Counted from the first letter of the stretch, positions 8,776-18,866 are shown. The stretch is DNA of 64,000 nt from Burkholderiaceae bacterium (GCA_023954045.1 JAMLIR010000006.1:1-64000), one strand, 5' to 3'. Numbers and translations: made by a program. Notes: generated by a model from the letters alone, not told the origin.

Positions 8776-9381
8776 ATGGTCCGCGACCTGGCGATCTTCC
8801 CGCTCGGCACCGTGCTGTTTCCCGGCGGCGTGCTGCCGCTGCGCGTCTTCGAGGCGCGCTACCTCGATCTGGTGCGCGAGTGCGCTGCCGCGGACGCGCC
8901 GTTCGGCGTCTGCCTGATCACCGAGGGCAGCGAGGTCGGGGAAGCCGCGCAGCACGAAGCCGTGGGATGCACCGCGCACATCGTCGACTTCGGCATGGAG
9001 GACGCCGGCGTCCTGAACCTGCGCACCGTCGGCGGGCAGCGCTTCAGGGTGCTCGAGCGACGCGTCCGCAAGGACCGCCTGGTTCGCGCCGACGTCGAGA
9101 TGATCGACCCCGACGACCCGGCGCCCGTCTCCGAGGAGTACGCGGCCTGCGCATCGCTGCTGCGACGGCTGGTCGACGACCTGGTCGCGCGCGAACCCGA
9201 TCCGATGCGGCAGATGATCGCCCGGCCCTACGATTTCGACTCCGCCGCCTGGGTCGGCAACCGGCTGTGCGAGTTCCTGCCGATACCGCCGCGCGCGCGC
9301 CAGAAGCTGATGGAGCTCGACGACGCGCTCACCCGCCTGTCGCTGATCCAGCAGTACCTGAAGCAGCACCGGGTGATCTGA
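8776..9381 (+). CDS. LON N-terminal-domain protein
   Basis: Stand-alone protein with the Lon-protease substrate-binding (LON/PUA-like) domain but no ATPase or protease part, 201 aa. The start LAIFPLGTVLFPGGVLPLRV and the FEARYLDLVREC segment are typical. Such proteins are widespread and their role is not established. It follows rapZ by 15 bases and probably shares its transcript. Its last 53 bases overlap the 3' end of mutY on the other strand. Confidence 0.9.
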   Translation: MVRDLAIFPLGTVLFPGGVLPLRVFEARYLDLVRECAAADAPFGVCLITEGSEVGEAAQHEAVGCTAHIVDFGMEDAGVLNLRTVGGQRFRVLERRVRKDRLVRADVEMIDPDDPAPVSEEYAACASLLRRLVDDLVAREPDPMRQMIARPYDFDSAAWVGNRLCEFLPIPPRARQKLMELDDALTRLSLIQQYLKQHRVI

Positions 9382-10441
9382 GCGCGAACGCCTGAAGCAG
9401 CGTCTTCACCGGGCGCGGCAGCGCCGCTTCGCCCGCCCCTTCCAGCGCCAGCCACTGCGTTCCCGCGGCGTCGGCGGCCGCCGCAGCGGACAGAAGCTCG
9501 CAGACGACCGGCTGCACCCGCAGCCGGAAGTGCGTGAACGCGTGGTCGAAAGCGGCGAGCGCCCGCGGCGCCGTCACCCGCATCCCGAAGCGGCGCTCGA
9601 TCTCGGGCGCGAGCGACGAAGCGTCGGGCCACTCGTCGTCGCCGGCTTCGCCTGCCGGCGCGAACTCGGGCAGGCTCCACAGGCCGCCCCAGACGCCGCT
9701 CGGCGGCCGGCGCTCGAGAAGCACCTCGTCGCCGCGCCGGATCACCAGCATCGTGCAGCGGCGCAGCGGCACGCTGCGGCGCGGACGCGGGGTCGGCAGC
9801 AGCGCGACGGCGCCCTCGCGCAGGGCGCGGCAGTCGGACGCGAGCGGACACGCGCCGCAGGCGGGGCGGGCACGCACGCACACCGTGGCGCCGAGATCCA
9901 TCAGCCCCTGCGTGTACGCCTCGACGTCCGAGAGCGGCAACTCGGCCTCGGCGATGCGCCACAACGTGTTCTCGACCGCGCGCTCGCCCGGATAGCCGCG
10001 CACGCCGGCATGCCGGCACAGTACGCGCCGGACGTTGCCGTCGAGAATCGCGGCGCGGCGGCCGAACGCGAACACCGCGATCGCCGCAGCGGTCGAACGC
10101 CCGATGCCGGGCAGCCCTGCGAGACGCTGCGGATCGTCCGGGAACGCGCCGCCGTGGCGCTCGACGACCTCGCGCGCGCAGCGGTGCAGGTTGCGCGCCC
10201 GGCTGTAGTAGCCCAGCCCGCTCCACAGCGCGAGCACCTCGTCGTCGCGTGCCGCAGCCAGCGCCGCGACGTCGGGAAAGCGCGCGACGAAGCGCAGGAA
10301 ATAGGGCTTGACCGTGTCGACCTGCGTCTGCTGCAGCATCACCTCGGAAAGCCAGATCCGGTAGGCGTCACGGGTGTTCTGCCAGGGCAGGTCGTGGCGC
10401 CCGTGGCGCCGCTGCCATTCGACCAGTCGGGGAGCGATCAC
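9329..10441 (-). CDS. mutY: A/G-specific adenine glycosylase MutY
   Basis: Removes adenine mispaired with 8-oxoguanine. The product is 370 aa: helix-hairpin-helix LPGIGRSTAAAI, catalytic Glu33 in SEVMLQQTQV, catalytic Asp in ILDGNVRRV, the [4Fe-4S] ligands in CVRARPACGACPLASDC (spacing 6-2-5), and a C-terminal NUDIX-like domain from about residue 225. It starts with GTG and has no visible ribosome site; a perfect 8-bp hairpin ends exactly at the start codon. It is the last gene of a minus-strand block with mutM and a dynamin-like GTPase. Its tail overlaps the convergent LON-domain gene. Confidence 0.96.
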   Translation of the reverse strand: MIAPRLVEWQRRHGRHDLPWQNTRDAYRIWLSEVMLQQTQVDTVKPYFLRFVARFPDVAALAAARDDEVLALWSGLGYYSRARNLHRCAREVVERHGGAFPDDPQRLAGLPGIGRSTAAAIAVFAFGRRAAILDGNVRRVLCRHAGVRGYPGERAVENTLWRIAEAELPLSDVEAYTQGLMDLGATVCVRARPACGACPLASDCRALREGAVALLPTPRPRRSVPLRRCTMLVIRRGDEVLLERRPPSGVWGGLWSLPEFAPAGEAGDDEWPDASSLAPEIERRFGMRVTAPRALAAFDHAFTHFRLRVQPVVCELLSAAAAADAAGTQWLALEGAGEAALPRPVKTLLQAFALRSPGAASGTAGSATGG

Positions 10442-10462
10442 GCGGCCGATTGTACGGCCGCG
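10441..10462 (-). other. Perfect hairpin at the mutY start codon
   Basis: Arms CGCGGCCG and CGGCCGCG, 8 bp each with a 6-base loop, occupy most of the 40-base gap between the dynamin-like gene and mutY. In the mutY transcript the 3' arm ends at the first base of the GTG start, so it would cover the place where a ribosome binding site should be. It may limit mutY translation or stabilise the processed mRNA; there is no T-tract, so it is not a standard terminator. Confidence 0.45.
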
Positions 10463-10481
10463 CTCGCGGGCGCCGTCCCTC

Positions 10482-12428
10482 TCAGGTCTCGGCGGCCTCT
10501 GCCACGCTCGCCGGCTCCCCGAGAAGGCCGCGAACCTGCAACGCGAACTCCTCGGCGAGCGCGATGCGCTGCTCGACGTCGGCGCGCTGGCGTTCGACCT
10601 CGGCGATGCGCGACTCGAGGCTGTCGTTGGCCTCGAGCACGCGGCGCACCGAGTCGAGCCGGCGCTTGAGCTGCGCCTGGTGCTCGCGCACCTGCGTCTC
10701 GATCGGCGCCATGACGGTACGCAGCCACGCCTGGATCTCGCGATCGGCGAGTTCCTCGAGCTCGCGCATCCGCGTCGCGACCGACTCGAAGAAACGCCGC
10801 ATCAGCGCCCACTGCGAGGTCGTCGCCAGCGTGATCGCGCCGAACTGCCGGCGCTGCAGCTTGTCGATGCGCTCGAGCTCGGCGTAGAAGCGCCGCGTCG
10901 AATAGAGCGCCGGATTTCCCAGCGACAGGCCGTGCTCGGCGCTGAAGCTGCGGTACATCGCGCTCATCAGCGTCGCAATCTCGTCGACCAGGCGCGTCGC
11001 TTCGTCGAAGTCGGCGCGCACCGCCTCGAGCAGCGCGTTCATCCCCGAGCGCAGGCCGACCGAGAAACTGCTGCTCCTCATCGCCTCGCGCGCCTGGCGG
11101 ACGTGGCGCTTGAACGACTCGCCACCCACGGCCTCGCCGAGCATCCGCGAATGCTTCGAGAGCACGGCCCTGAGCCCCTGCAGCTGGCGCAGGCTCCGGT
11201 CGAACTCCTCGCGCTCGCGACGGATGCGCGCGGCCATGTGATCCATCACGCCACGGTTCTTGCCGCGCAGGCCTCCGAGCTCGAAGAGCTGCTCGACCGC
11301 GGCGCGCCGCCGCGCGCCGAGCGTCGCGCAGACCTGCGCGTGCAAGTCGTCGAACTCGCGGCGCACGTGCTCGCCGGCGATCTCGCGCTGCTGCGGCACC
11401 AGCTCGCGTCCGAGCGCGTACTCGAGGTCCGACATCCGGCTGCGCTTGAGCAGCAGCGGATCGCGGTTGACCCGCGCGACGAGCGCCTTTTGCGCCGAGA
11501 CCGGGTAGATCCGTTCGTTGGGCAGGTCCAGCGTCTGCGCCACCGAGCTCACCTGGCGCGCGATTTCGAGCTGGATCTGGACCTCGTCCTTCAGCCCGTC
11601 CCAGAGCCCGTCGATCTTGTTGAGCACGACGAACCGCCCCGACTCGTGGCTGGCGCTGATGTGCTCGCGCCAGACCTCGACGTCGGTGCGGGTGACGCCG
11701 GCGTCGGCCGCCAGCACGAACAGCACCGCGTCGGCGCCCGGGATCAGCTTCAGCGTCAGTTCGGGCTCGGCCCCGATCGCGTTCAGCCCGGGCGTGTCGA
11801 TGACGACCAGCCCGAGCTCGAGCAGCGGATGGGGATAGTTGACGATCGCGTGACGCCAGCGCGGCACCTCGATGCGGCCCCCGGCGTCGGGCCTGACCGC
11901 CGCGTTCGCGTCGCTCTCGTCGTACATCCCCAGAAGCGCGGCCTGCGCGACCTCGACCTCGATCGTCTCGCGCACGCTGGCGAGCGCCCTGCTCAGGCCA
12001 ACCGGGTCGGTCGGGTCGATCGGCAGCTCGCGCCACTCGGTGTCGTGCTGCCTGAGCTCCGAGACCGGGACGTCGCGCAGGCGCGTCTCGATCGGCAGCA
12101 GCCTGATCGAGGGCGGGCGCGATCGATCGTACATCAGCTCGGTCGGGCACATCGTCGTTCGTCCCGCCGAGGACGGCAGGATGCGCTGGCCGTGGTCCGC
12201 GAAGAAGATCGCGTTGATCAGCTCCGACTTGCCGCGCGAGAACTCGGCGACGAACGCGATCGAGATTCGATCCTTCGCGAGGCGCTCGACGATGCGGTCC
12301 ACGCGCGCCTGCAACGACGCGTCCGAGAGCTCGGCGTCCGACAGCCACCGGCCGTAGCGCTGCACGGACTCGGACAGTTCGCGCCGCCAGCTGCCGTACC
12401 CGGCGATCTGTTCTCCAAGGACACCCAT
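10482..12428 (-). CDS. Dynamin-family GTPase
   Basis: Large GTPase-like protein, 648 aa. The G1 P-loop is FVAEFSRGKSELINAI (near residue 65), the switch/G3 region reads VVIDTPGLNAIG, and G4 is VVLNKIDGLWDG, so the GTPase domain spans about residues 45-330. The remainder is charged and predicted helical, ending in a coiled-coil-like segment (residues about 570-640), with no obvious transmembrane helix. Known bacterial dynamin-like proteins remodel membranes or help in stress or phage tolerance; the role here is unknown. I chose the ATG at 12428 because upstream residues look non-coding. It lies between mutM and mutY on the same strand, which is unusual. Confidence 0.85.
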   Translation of the reverse strand: MGVLGEQIAGYGSWRRELSESVQRYGRWLSDAELSDASLQARVDRIVERLAKDRISIAFVAEFSRGKSELINAIFFADHGQRILPSSAGRTTMCPTELMYDRSRPPSIRLLPIETRLRDVPVSELRQHDTEWRELPIDPTDPVGLSRALASVRETIEVEVAQAALLGMYDESDANAAVRPDAGGRIEVPRWRHAIVNYPHPLLELGLVVIDTPGLNAIGAEPELTLKLIPGADAVLFVLAADAGVTRTDVEVWREHISASHESGRFVVLNKIDGLWDGLKDEVQIQLEIARQVSSVAQTLDLPNERIYPVSAQKALVARVNRDPLLLKRSRMSDLEYALGRELVPQQREIAGEHVRREFDDLHAQVCATLGARRRAAVEQLFELGGLRGKNRGVMDHMAARIRREREEFDRSLRQLQGLRAVLSKHSRMLGEAVGGESFKRHVRQAREAMRSSSFSVGLRSGMNALLEAVRADFDEATRLVDEIATLMSAMYRSFSAEHGLSLGNPALYSTRRFYAELERIDKLQRRQFGAITLATTSQWALMRRFFESVATRMRELEELADREIQAWLRTVMAPIETQVREHQAQLKRRLDSVRRVLEANDSLESRIAEVERQRADVEQRIALAEEFALQVRGLLGEPASVAEAAET

Positions 12429-12576
12429 CGGCTTTCGTCGATCCGCGTGATTGACTGCAGCGATAAATAGCACACGGGATTCGCGCTCAGCGCGCACCTT
12501 TCCACTGCGCATCGCGCGGCCCGCCCTGTGGCCGTTTCTGGCTGGCGGACGGCAGGTGCGCGGGCGCCCGCCCGGT

Positions 12577-13398
12577 TCAGCGCTGGCAGCGCGGGCAATA
12601 GAAGGTCGAGCGTTGCCCCTGGCGCAGGCTGCGCACCGGCGTCCCGCAGACGCGGCACGGCTGGCCGGCGCGACCGTAGACGTAGCAGTCGAGCTGGAAG
12701 TAGCCGCTCGCGCCGTCACTCGCGACGAAGTCGCGCAGGCTGCTGCCGCCGCGCCCGATCGCGTCCGAGAGCGTGGCGCGGATCGCGGCGGCAAGCCGCT
12801 CGCAGCGCTCGCGGCCGACGCGCCGCGCGGGCGTGCCGGGCAGGATGCCGGCCCGAAACAGGCTCTCGGATGCGTAGATGTTGCCGACCCCGACCACGAT
12901 CGTTCCCGAGAGCAGCGCCTGCTTGATCGAGACGCGCCGGCCTCGCGTCGCCCGATAGAGCAGGTCGCCGTCGAAGGCGCTCGACAGCGGCTCGACGCCG
13001 AGCCCCGCCAGCAGCGGATGCGCGAGTACCGGCCCTTGCGCGGCATCGTGCCAGAGCATCGCGCCGAAGCGTCGCGGATCGTGCAGTCGCAGCGTCCCGT
13101 GCTCGAACGGCAGGTCGACGTGATCGTGGCGCGACGGCGGCGGCGGCCGCGACAGGAAGCGCAGGCTGCCGGACATCCCGAGATGGACGATCAGCACGCC
13201 GTGGTCGAAGCCGAGCAGCAGGTACTTGCCGCGCCGCTCGACCGAACGCAGCGTGCGCCCGGCGAGCAGGGCCGGAAGCTGCGTCGGCACCGGCCAGCGC
13301 AGGCGCCGCTCGCGAACGGCGGGCATGCCGACCGTGTGGCCGAGCACGCTCTGTTGCAGGCCGCGGCGAACGACCTCGACCTCGGGGAGTTCGGGCAT
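12577..13398 (-). CDS. mutM: Formamidopyrimidine-DNA glycosylase MutM
   Basis: Excises 8-oxoguanine and formamidopyrimidines and cleaves at the abasic site. The 273-aa protein begins [10 protein letters not shown] with the catalytic Pro2 and Glu3, has the H2TH segment around [18 protein letters not shown], and ends in the zinc finger C-x2-C-x16-C-x2-C (from CRVCG to CPRCQR). It is divergent from the TPR lipoprotein gene and probably the first gene of the mutM - dynamin - mutY series, with a 148-base gap before the dynamin gene in which I see no defined site. Confidence 0.97.
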   Translation of the reverse strand: MPELPEVEVVRRGLQQSVLGHTVGMPAVRERRLRWPVPTQLPALLAGRTLRSVERRGKYLLLGFDHGVLIVHLGMSGSLRFLSRPPPPSRHDHVDLPFEHGTLRLHDPRRFGAMLWHDAAQGPVLAHPLLAGLGVEPLSSAFDGDLLYRATRGRRVSIKQALLSGTIVVGVGNIYASESLFRAGILPGTPARRVGRERCERLAAAIRATLSDAIGRGGSSLRDFVASDGASGYFQLDCYVYGRAGQPCRVCGTPVRSLRQGQRSTFYCPRCQR

Positions 13399-13497
13399 CG
13401 GAAGGGCGAGCGCCGGAGCGACTGCGGATTCGGGAAGTGCTCGGGCCCCGGCTCGGGTAATCTTGCAGGGCAGTGTAATGGAACCTGGCACCGACCC

Positions 13498-15372
13498 ATG
13501 AAACCACCGCCCCAGCCGGCCCAGACGCCGGGACACGCGCCGGTGGCGGCCCTCGCGGGCCGCCGGACGCGCCCCCTGGCGACGCTCGCAGCACTGGCTG
13601 CCGCCTCGCTGCTCGCCAGTGCCTGCGCCAGTCCGTCGGCCACCGGCGAGAGCGCGGCACCGAGGCCGGTGACGGAGGCGCAGGCCGACGCGCGCGCCGC
13701 GGCGCCGGGCGCAGCCGCGCGCGCGGGCGACGCGCCGCCGGCCGAGACCCTTCCGCAGGTCGAACTCACGCCGCAACTGGTGTTCCAACTGCTCGCCTCC
13801 GAGATCGCCGCGCAGCGCGGCGACGTGGGCAGCGCGGCCACCACGTACCTGTCGATGGCGCGGCAGACTCGCGACCCGCGGCTGGCGCGCCGCGCCACGG
13901 AGCTGGCGCTGGTCGAACGATCGCTCGACCACGCGCTCCCGGCGGCCGAGCTCTGGCACGAGCTGTCGCCGAACTCGCCGATCGCGACGCAGACGATCGA
14001 ATCGCTGTGGATCACCACCGGGCGGCTCGACGAGGCCGAGCCGCTGCTGCGCGCGCGGCTCGAGAAGGCGCGCGCCGATCGCCGTCTGCCGGAAACCTAT
14101 GGGCAGCTGCAGCGGGCGCTGTCGCGGGCGCCGGACGGCAAGGCAGCGCTCGCGATGCTCGAGCGGCTCTCGGCACCCGATGCGAAGGTGCCCGCGGCGC
14201 GCCTCGCGCTCGCCGCGGTGGCGCACGCCGCCGACGACGTCGGACGCGCGGCCAGCGAGGCCGAGGCGGCGCTGAAGCTCGAACCGAAGAACGAGGACGC
14301 GGCGATCGCGGCCGCTCGCTACGTCGCGCAGACGCCGCGCGGCAGCGCGGGCGCGATCGCGCTGCTCGAGTCGTTCGTCGCGCGCGAGCCGAAGGCGATC
14401 GAGGCGCGCTTCTCGCTCGCGCGGCTGCTCGCGGCCGTCGGCCGCCGCGACGACGCGCGCGCGCAGTTCGAGAACGCGCTGAAGCAGGAGCCCGACAGCC
14501 CCGGCATCCTGTTCTCGCTCGCGCAACTGGCCTACCAGACGAAGCAGCCGAAGGTCGCCGAGGACTACCTGCGCCGCTATCTCGAGCTGCCGTCGCAGGT
14601 GCAGCGCGACAACGATCCCGCCTACCTGTTCATGGGGCAACTCGCCGAGGAGGCGGGGCGTACCACCGACGCGATCGACTGGTATGCGCGCGTGCGTCGC
14701 GGCGAGCAGTTCCTGCCGGCACTGACCCGCCGGGCCGTGCTGCTCGGAAAGCTCGGCCGCGTCGACGAGGCCCGGGAGTTGCTGCGCTCGACCTCGGTCG
14801 GCAGCGTGCGCGAGCGCGTGCAGCTCACCACCGCGGAAGCGCAGGTGCTGCGCGAGGCCGGCCGCGACGCCGATGCCCTCGAGGTGCTGGCGCAGGCGCT
14901 GGAGCGCCATCCCGAGAACCCCGAGTTGCTGTACGACCACGCGATGGCGGCCGAACGCGTCGACAAGCTCGACGCGATGGAGAAGAGCCTGCGCAAGCTG
15001 ATCGCGCTGCGCCCCGACTACGCGCACGCGTACAACGCGCTGGGCTACACCTTCGCCGAGCGCAACGTCCGCCTCGACGAGGCGCAGGCGCTGATCGAGA
15101 AGGCGCTCGAGCTCGCCCCGAACGACGCCCACATCATCGACAGCATGGGCTGGGTGCTGTTCCGCCGCGGGCGGTTTGCGGACGCGGTCGCGCAACTCGA
15201 GCGCGCCTACGGGCTGCGACCCGAGGCCGAGATCGCGGCGCACCTCGGCGAGGCGCTTTGGCAGGCGGGCCGGGCCGAGGACGCCCAGCGCGTCTGGCGC
15301 GAAGCAGCGGCCCGCGAACCGGGCAACAAGGTACTGAACGAGACGCTGGCGCGGTTCAAGATCAAGCGATGA
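13498..15372 (+). CDS. TPR-repeat lipoprotein
   Basis: Probable outer-membrane lipoprotein of 624 aa. The first 43 residues form a signal sequence ending in a lipobox-like LASAC, followed by an alanine/proline-rich linker and then tandem tetratricopeptide repeats from about residue 90 to the C-terminus (for example [19 protein letters not shown] and [20 protein letters not shown]). Position directly upstream of lolB, with the stop overlapping the lolB start, is conserved in Burkholderiales and suggests a role in lipoprotein or envelope assembly, which is inference. The start at 13498 was chosen for its signal peptide. Confidence 0.88.
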   Translation: MKPPPQPAQTPGHAPVAALAGRRTRPLATLAALAAASLLASACASPSATGESAAPRPVTEAQADARAAAPGAAARAGDAPPAETLPQVELTPQLVFQLLASEIAAQRGDVGSAATTYLSMARQTRDPRLARRATELALVERSLDHALPAAELWHELSPNSPIATQTIESLWITTGRLDEAEPLLRARLEKARADRRLPETYGQLQRALSRAPDGKAALAMLERLSAPDAKVPAARLALAAVAHAADDVGRAASEAEAALKLEPKNEDAAIAAARYVAQTPRGSAGAIALLESFVAREPKAIEARFSLARLLAAVGRRDDARAQFENALKQEPDSPGILFSLAQLAYQTKQPKVAEDYLRRYLELPSQVQRDNDPAYLFMGQLAEEAGRTTDAIDWYARVRRGEQFLPALTRRAVLLGKLGRVDEARELLRSTSVGSVRERVQLTTAEAQVLREAGRDADALEVLAQALERHPENPELLYDHAMAAERVDKLDAMEKSLRKLIALRPDYAHAYNALGYTFAERNVRLDEAQALIEKALELAPNDAHIIDSMGWVLFRRGRFADAVAQLERAYGLRPEAEIAAHLGEALWQAGRAEDAQRVWREAAAREPGNKVLNETLARFKIKR

Positions 15373-15965
15373 GCCGCCTGCTCGCCGCCCTCGCGGCCGC
15401 GGCCGCGATCGCGCTCGCGGGATGCGCGACGCCGGGTGCCGCGCCCGGGCTCGCGACCGCAGAAGGGCCGCCCAATCTCTGGACCGGCCGCTTCGCGGCA
15501 ACCGTCACCGAGGCGGGCTACGACGCCCGCGAGGAGCGCTCGAGCGGCCGCTTCGCGCTGCGCGTCGAGGGCGCTCGCACCGAGCTCGAGCTGTCCTCGC
15601 CGCTCGGGCAGACGATCGCGCAGGTCCGTCTCGACGCGGCGGGCGCGACGCTGCTCGCCGCCGACGGCAAGTCGTGGCAGGCGCCGTCGGCCGAGGCGCT
15701 GACCGAGCAGGTGTTCGGCTGGCGCGTGCCGCTGGCCAACCTTCCCGACTGGCTCGAGGGCCGGATCGCCGAGCCGACCGAGCGCGACGGCGCGCGCGTG
15801 GTCGCCGGACGCGAGCACGGCTGGTCGGTGCGGATCGACGCGGCCGGGACGGGCCGCCCGCGGCGCCTCGCGCTGGACTGGCCTGCCGGCGCCGGCGGGA
15901 GCCAGCGCCGCCTGTCGCTGCGCCTGGTCGTCGACAGCGCAGTGCGCACCCTCGCCCGGCCATGA
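15369..15965 (+). CDS. lolB: Outer-membrane lipoprotein receptor LolB
   Basis: Accepts lipoproteins from LolA and inserts them in the outer membrane. The 198-aa product has a lipoprotein signal with lipobox LAGC (Cys19) and the LolB fold pattern: WTGRFAATV, then [23 protein letters not shown] and [15 protein letters not shown]. It starts inside the upstream TPR gene stop (ATGA) and its stop overlaps the ispE start. The lolB-ispE-tRNA-Gln-prs order is conserved in many beta- and gammaproteobacteria. Confidence 0.93.
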   Translation: MSRLLAALAAAAAIALAGCATPGAAPGLATAEGPPNLWTGRFAATVTEAGYDAREERSSGRFALRVEGARTELELSSPLGQTIAQVRLDAAGATLLAADGKSWQAPSAEALTEQVFGWRVPLANLPDWLEGRIAEPTERDGARVVAGREHGWSVRIDAAGTGRPRRLALDWPAGAGGSQRRLSLRLVVDSAVRTLARP

Positions 15966-16849
15966 TCGACTCGCTGCGCAACCTTCCGGCGCCGGCCAAG
16001 CTGAACCTGTTCCTGCACGTGACCGGCCGCCGCGCCGACGGCTACCACCTGCTCGAGACCGTCTTCGAGCTCGTCGACCTGTGCGACCTGGTGCACCTCG
16101 CGCGCCGCGACGACGGCGCGATCGTGCGTCGCGACCCGCTGCCCGGCCTCCCGCCCGAAGCCGACCTCGCGGTGCGCGCGGCGCGGCTGCTCGCCGCCGA
16201 GACCGGCTCCCGGCTCGGCGTCGAGATCGCGATCGACAAGCGCATCCCGATGGGCGGCGGCCTGGGTGGCGGCAGTTCCGACGCGGCCACGGTCCTGCTC
16301 GGCCTGAACCGCCTCTGGGGGCTCGGCCTCGATCGCCGCCGATTGATGGCGCTCGGGCTGCGCCTGGGGGCCGACGTGCCCGCCTTCGTGTTCGGCCGGC
16401 GCGCGTTCGCGACCGGCGTCGGCGAGCGCCTGCGTGCGCTGCCCGGCGAGCCGGCGTGGTTCGTGATCGTCGCGCCGCCGGTCGCGGTGCCCACCGCGTC
16501 GGTGTTCGCCTCTCCCGAATTGACACGAAATTCGAAACCGCTCAAAATCTCCGGTCTTTCGCGAGGGCGGTCCGTCTATCGCGGGAAGAACGATCTCGAA
16601 CCGGTGGTGTGCGCAGCCTGGCCGCGCGTCGCCGAAGCGCTCGCCGCGCTCAGACGCGCCGCCGACTCGGCGGGCGCCGACGGCCGGCTGGCGCGGATGA
16701 CCGGTTCGGGGGCCTGCGTGTTCTGTCCCGTGCCTGACGAACCGGTCGCCGCGTCGATCCGGAAACGGCTCGCGCGGCAGGCGGTCGGAGCGGCTTGCGC
16801 AGTCCGCTCGCTCCACCGGCATCCGCTCTCCGACTGGTCGTTCGCCTGA
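15962..16849 (+). CDS. ispE: 4-diphosphocytidyl-2-C-methyl-D-erythritol kinase
   Basis: GHMP-family kinase of the MEP isoprenoid pathway, 295 aa. The N-terminal PAPAKLNLFLHVTGRRADGYH and the ATP-binding loop PMGGGLGGGSSDAA (about residues 97-110) are diagnostic, as is the C-terminal RMTGSGACVF. The ATG overlaps the lolB stop. A middle stretch around residues 185-205 (TRNSKPLKISGLSR region, bases 16515-16575) is less GC-rich than its surroundings, without breaking the frame. Confidence 0.96.
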   Translation: MIDSLRNLPAPAKLNLFLHVTGRRADGYHLLETVFELVDLCDLVHLARRDDGAIVRRDPLPGLPPEADLAVRAARLLAAETGSRLGVEIAIDKRIPMGGGLGGGSSDAATVLLGLNRLWGLGLDRRRLMALGLRLGADVPAFVFGRRAFATGVGERLRALPGEPAWFVIVAPPVAVPTASVFASPELTRNSKPLKISGLSRGRSVYRGKNDLEPVVCAAWPRVAEALAALRRAADSAGADGRLARMTGSGACVFCPVPDEPVAASIRKRLARQAVGAACAVRSLHRHPLSDWSFA

Positions 16850-16937
16850 GGGCTCGCCCGCGGGCGCCGCGACCCGGACCGGCAGGCAGTAGCGGCGCAG
16901 TCGCGCCGCGAGGCCCTTCGGCCCGATGACAGACCAC

Positions 16938-17014
16938 TGGGGAGTCGCCAAGTTGGTTAAGGCACCGGATTTTGATTCCGGCATTCGAGGGTTCGAATCC
17001 TTCCTCCCCAGCCA
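16938..17014 (+). tRNA. tRNA-Gln (anticodon TTG)
   Basis: A 77-base cloverleaf with acceptor arms TGGGGAG and CTCCCCA, anticodon stem CCGGA/TCCGG with loop TTTTGAT (anticodon TTG), T-arm GAGGG TTCGAAT CCTTC, and an encoded CCA end. All four stems pair. It sits between ispE and prs as in many proteobacteria. The 88 bases between ispE and the tRNA show no other feature. Confidence 0.98.
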
Positions 17015-17112
17015 ACTTCTCCAGCCCGGGGCGTGAGCCGGGCTGCCAGCCGAGAGCCGAACGAGTGCAGGCCTACCGCCGAAACGCCGACGTCGTCGAC
17101 CCCGAAGGTCTG

Positions 17113-18045
17113 ATGATCTTCACGGGCAACGCCAACCCGCGGCTGGCGACCGAGGTCGCGCGTCACCTGTACATCAACCTCGGCAAGGCCACCGTCAGCC
17201 ACTTCTCCGACGGCGAGGTGATGGTCGAGATCCTCGAGAACGTGCGCGGCAAGGACGTCTTCGTCCTGCAGCCGACCTGCGCGCCGACCAACGACCACCT
17301 GATGGAAGTCATGATCATGGTCGACGCGCTCAAGCGCGCCTCGGCCGGCCGGATCACCGCGGCGCTACCCTACTTCGGCTACGCGCGCCAGGACCGCCGG
17401 GTGCGCTCGACCCGCGTCGCGATCAGCGCCAAGGTGGTCGCCAACATGCTCGAGACCGCCGGCGTCGACCGCGTGCTGACGATGGACCTGCACGCCGAGC
17501 AGATCCAGGGCTTCTTCGACATCCCGGTCGACAACATCTATGCCGCGCCGCTGCTGCTGGCCGACGTGCACAAGCAGCAGTTCGAGAACCTGCTGGTCGT
17601 CTCGCCCGACGTCGGCGGCGTCGTGCGCGCGCGGGCGCTCGCCAAGCGGCTCGACTCCGACCTGGCGATCATCGACAAGCGGCGTCCGAAGGCGAACGTC
17701 GCCGAGGTCATGAACATCATCGGCGACGTCGAGGGTCGCACCTGCGTGATCATGGACGACATCGTCGACACCGCGAACACGCTGGTGAAGGCCGCCGCGG
17801 CGCTCAAGGAACACGGCGCGCAGCGCGTGGTCGCCTACTGCACGCACGCGGTGCTGTCGGGCGGCGCCGCGGCCCGCATCACCGACTCGGCACTCGACGA
17901 GCTGGTGGTCACCGACACGATCCCGCTGTCGGCCGAGGCCGAGGCCTGCGACCGCATCCGCGTCCTGTCGTGCGCGCAATTGCTGGCCGAGACGATCCTG
18001 CGCATCAACCGCGCCGATTCGGTCTCCTCGCTGTTCGTCGACTGA
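17113..18045 (+). CDS. prs: Ribose-phosphate pyrophosphokinase
   Basis: Makes PRPP from ribose 5-phosphate and ATP. The 310-aa product begins [12 protein letters not shown]; the ATG has a GAAGG ribosome site 5 bases upstream, although the frame remains open through the tRNA. Landmarks are [20 protein letters not shown], the flexible loop [16 protein letters not shown], the catalytic-site [13 protein letters not shown], and the PRPP-binding loop [13 protein letters not shown]. Lies immediately after tRNA-Gln and upstream of rplY, the usual order. Confidence 0.97.
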   Translation: MIFTGNANPRLATEVARHLYINLGKATVSHFSDGEVMVEILENVRGKDVFVLQPTCAPTNDHLMEVMIMVDALKRASAGRITAALPYFGYARQDRRVRSTRVAISAKVVANMLETAGVDRVLTMDLHAEQIQGFFDIPVDNIYAAPLLLADVHKQQFENLLVVSPDVGGVVRARALAKRLDSDLAIIDKRRPKANVAEVMNIIGDVEGRTCVIMDDIVDTANTLVKAAAALKEHGAQRVVAYCTHAVLSGGAAARITDSALDELVVTDTIPLSAEAEACDRIRVLSCAQLLAETILRINRADSVSSLFVD

Positions 18046-18050
18046 GCCGC

Positions 18051-18067
18051 GGCCCGGCCGCCGGGCC
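18051..18067 (+). terminator. Possible weak terminator or leader hairpin after prs
   Basis: Arms GGCCCGG and CCGGGCC with a 3-base loop lie just after the prs stop. A run of six T (18089-18094) follows only about 21 bases later, too far for a standard intrinsic terminator, so this may instead be a leader structure of rplY. The rest of the 136-base gap is unremarkable. Confidence 0.3.
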
Positions 18068-18181
18068 GGCCTCGCGCGCAGCGGAAGGTTTTTTGGTGCC
18101 GATGGGCTTCGCGGCCCGCCGGCTTGTGTGGATGCCCCGACGTTCTGGTCGCGGACCCGGGGCCTGATGAAAGGAAGAACG

Positions 18182-18811
18182 ATGAAAGTCGTTGCCAAGA
18201 CCCGCAGTGAGCAGGGATCCGGTGCGAGCCGCCGCCTGCGTCGTGCCGGCCTCGTGCCGGGAATCGTCTACGGCGGCAAGGGCGCCGCGACGCCCGTTGC
18301 CATCGAGCACAACCCGCTGTACCACGCGCTGCGCGTGGAGGCGTTCCACTCGTCGATCCTCGACATGGAACTCGACGGCGGCCGCGAGCGCGTCCTGCTG
18401 CGCGACGTGCAGTGGCACGCGTACAAGCCGCAGGTGATGCACATCGATTTCCAGCGTGTCGCCGCCGACGAGAGAATCACGGTGAAGGTGCCGCTGCACT
18501 TCGTCAACCAGGAGATCTCGCCGGCGGTCAAGCTGACGGCGGGCATTGTCGGCCACGTGGTGAACGAGGTCGAGATCAGCTGCCTCCCCGACGACCTGCC
18601 GAGCTTCATCGAGGTCGACCTGGCGAACCTCGAGGCCGGCAAGGCGGTGCACTTCAGCGACATCGTCTTCCCGAAGGGCGTCACGCCGGTCGCCCACGCC
18701 GGCGACGATCCGGTGATCGTCACGGTGACGATCCCCGGTGCGGCCGAGGAAGAGCCGGCTCCCGCCGCTGCGGCAGCGGCGCCCGCCGCCGCGCCCGCCG
18801 CGAAGAAGTGA
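18182..18811 (+). CDS. rplY: 50S ribosomal protein L25, long (Ctc/TL5) form
   Basis: Binds 5S rRNA in the large ribosomal subunit. The 209-aa protein has the L25 domain (residues 1-95, with [21 protein letters not shown]) and the C-terminal TL5/Ctc domain, followed by an Ala/Pro/Glu tail. I chose the ATG at 18182, which has an AGGA site 7 bases upstream; the in-frame ATGs at 18128 and 18167 give no family similarity. Followed by a strong terminator. Confidence 0.96.
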   Translation: MKVVAKTRSEQGSGASRRLRRAGLVPGIVYGGKGAATPVAIEHNPLYHALRVEAFHSSILDMELDGGRERVLLRDVQWHAYKPQVMHIDFQRVAADERITVKVPLHFVNQEISPAVKLTAGIVGHVVNEVEISCLPDDLPSFIEVDLANLEAGKAVHFSDIVFPKGVTPVAHAGDDPVIVTVTIPGAAEEEPAPAAAAAAPAAAPAAKK

Positions 18812-18838
18812 CACCGGCCCGGCTCGCCGGTCCGCGCG

Positions 18839-18866
18839 AAGGCCCGGGTGTCCCCCGGGCCTTTTC
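18839..18866 (+). terminator. Rho-independent terminator of rplY
   Basis: Perfect 10-bp stem AAGGCCCGGG / CCCGGGCCTT with a 5-base loop, followed by TTTTCG. It begins 27 bases after the rplY stop and closes the prs-rplY unit. Confidence 0.88.

Noticed and set aside
13399..15501. Minus-strand open frame of about 700 codons running into mutM
   Set aside because: It is opposite the TPR and lolB genes, has Arg/Ala/Gly composition typical of shadow frames in GC-rich DNA, and the MutM family start [10 protein letters not shown] is unambiguous at 13398.
18051..18094. Standard terminator between prs and rplY
   Set aside because: The hairpin and the T-run are about 21 bases apart; kept only as a low-confidence feature.
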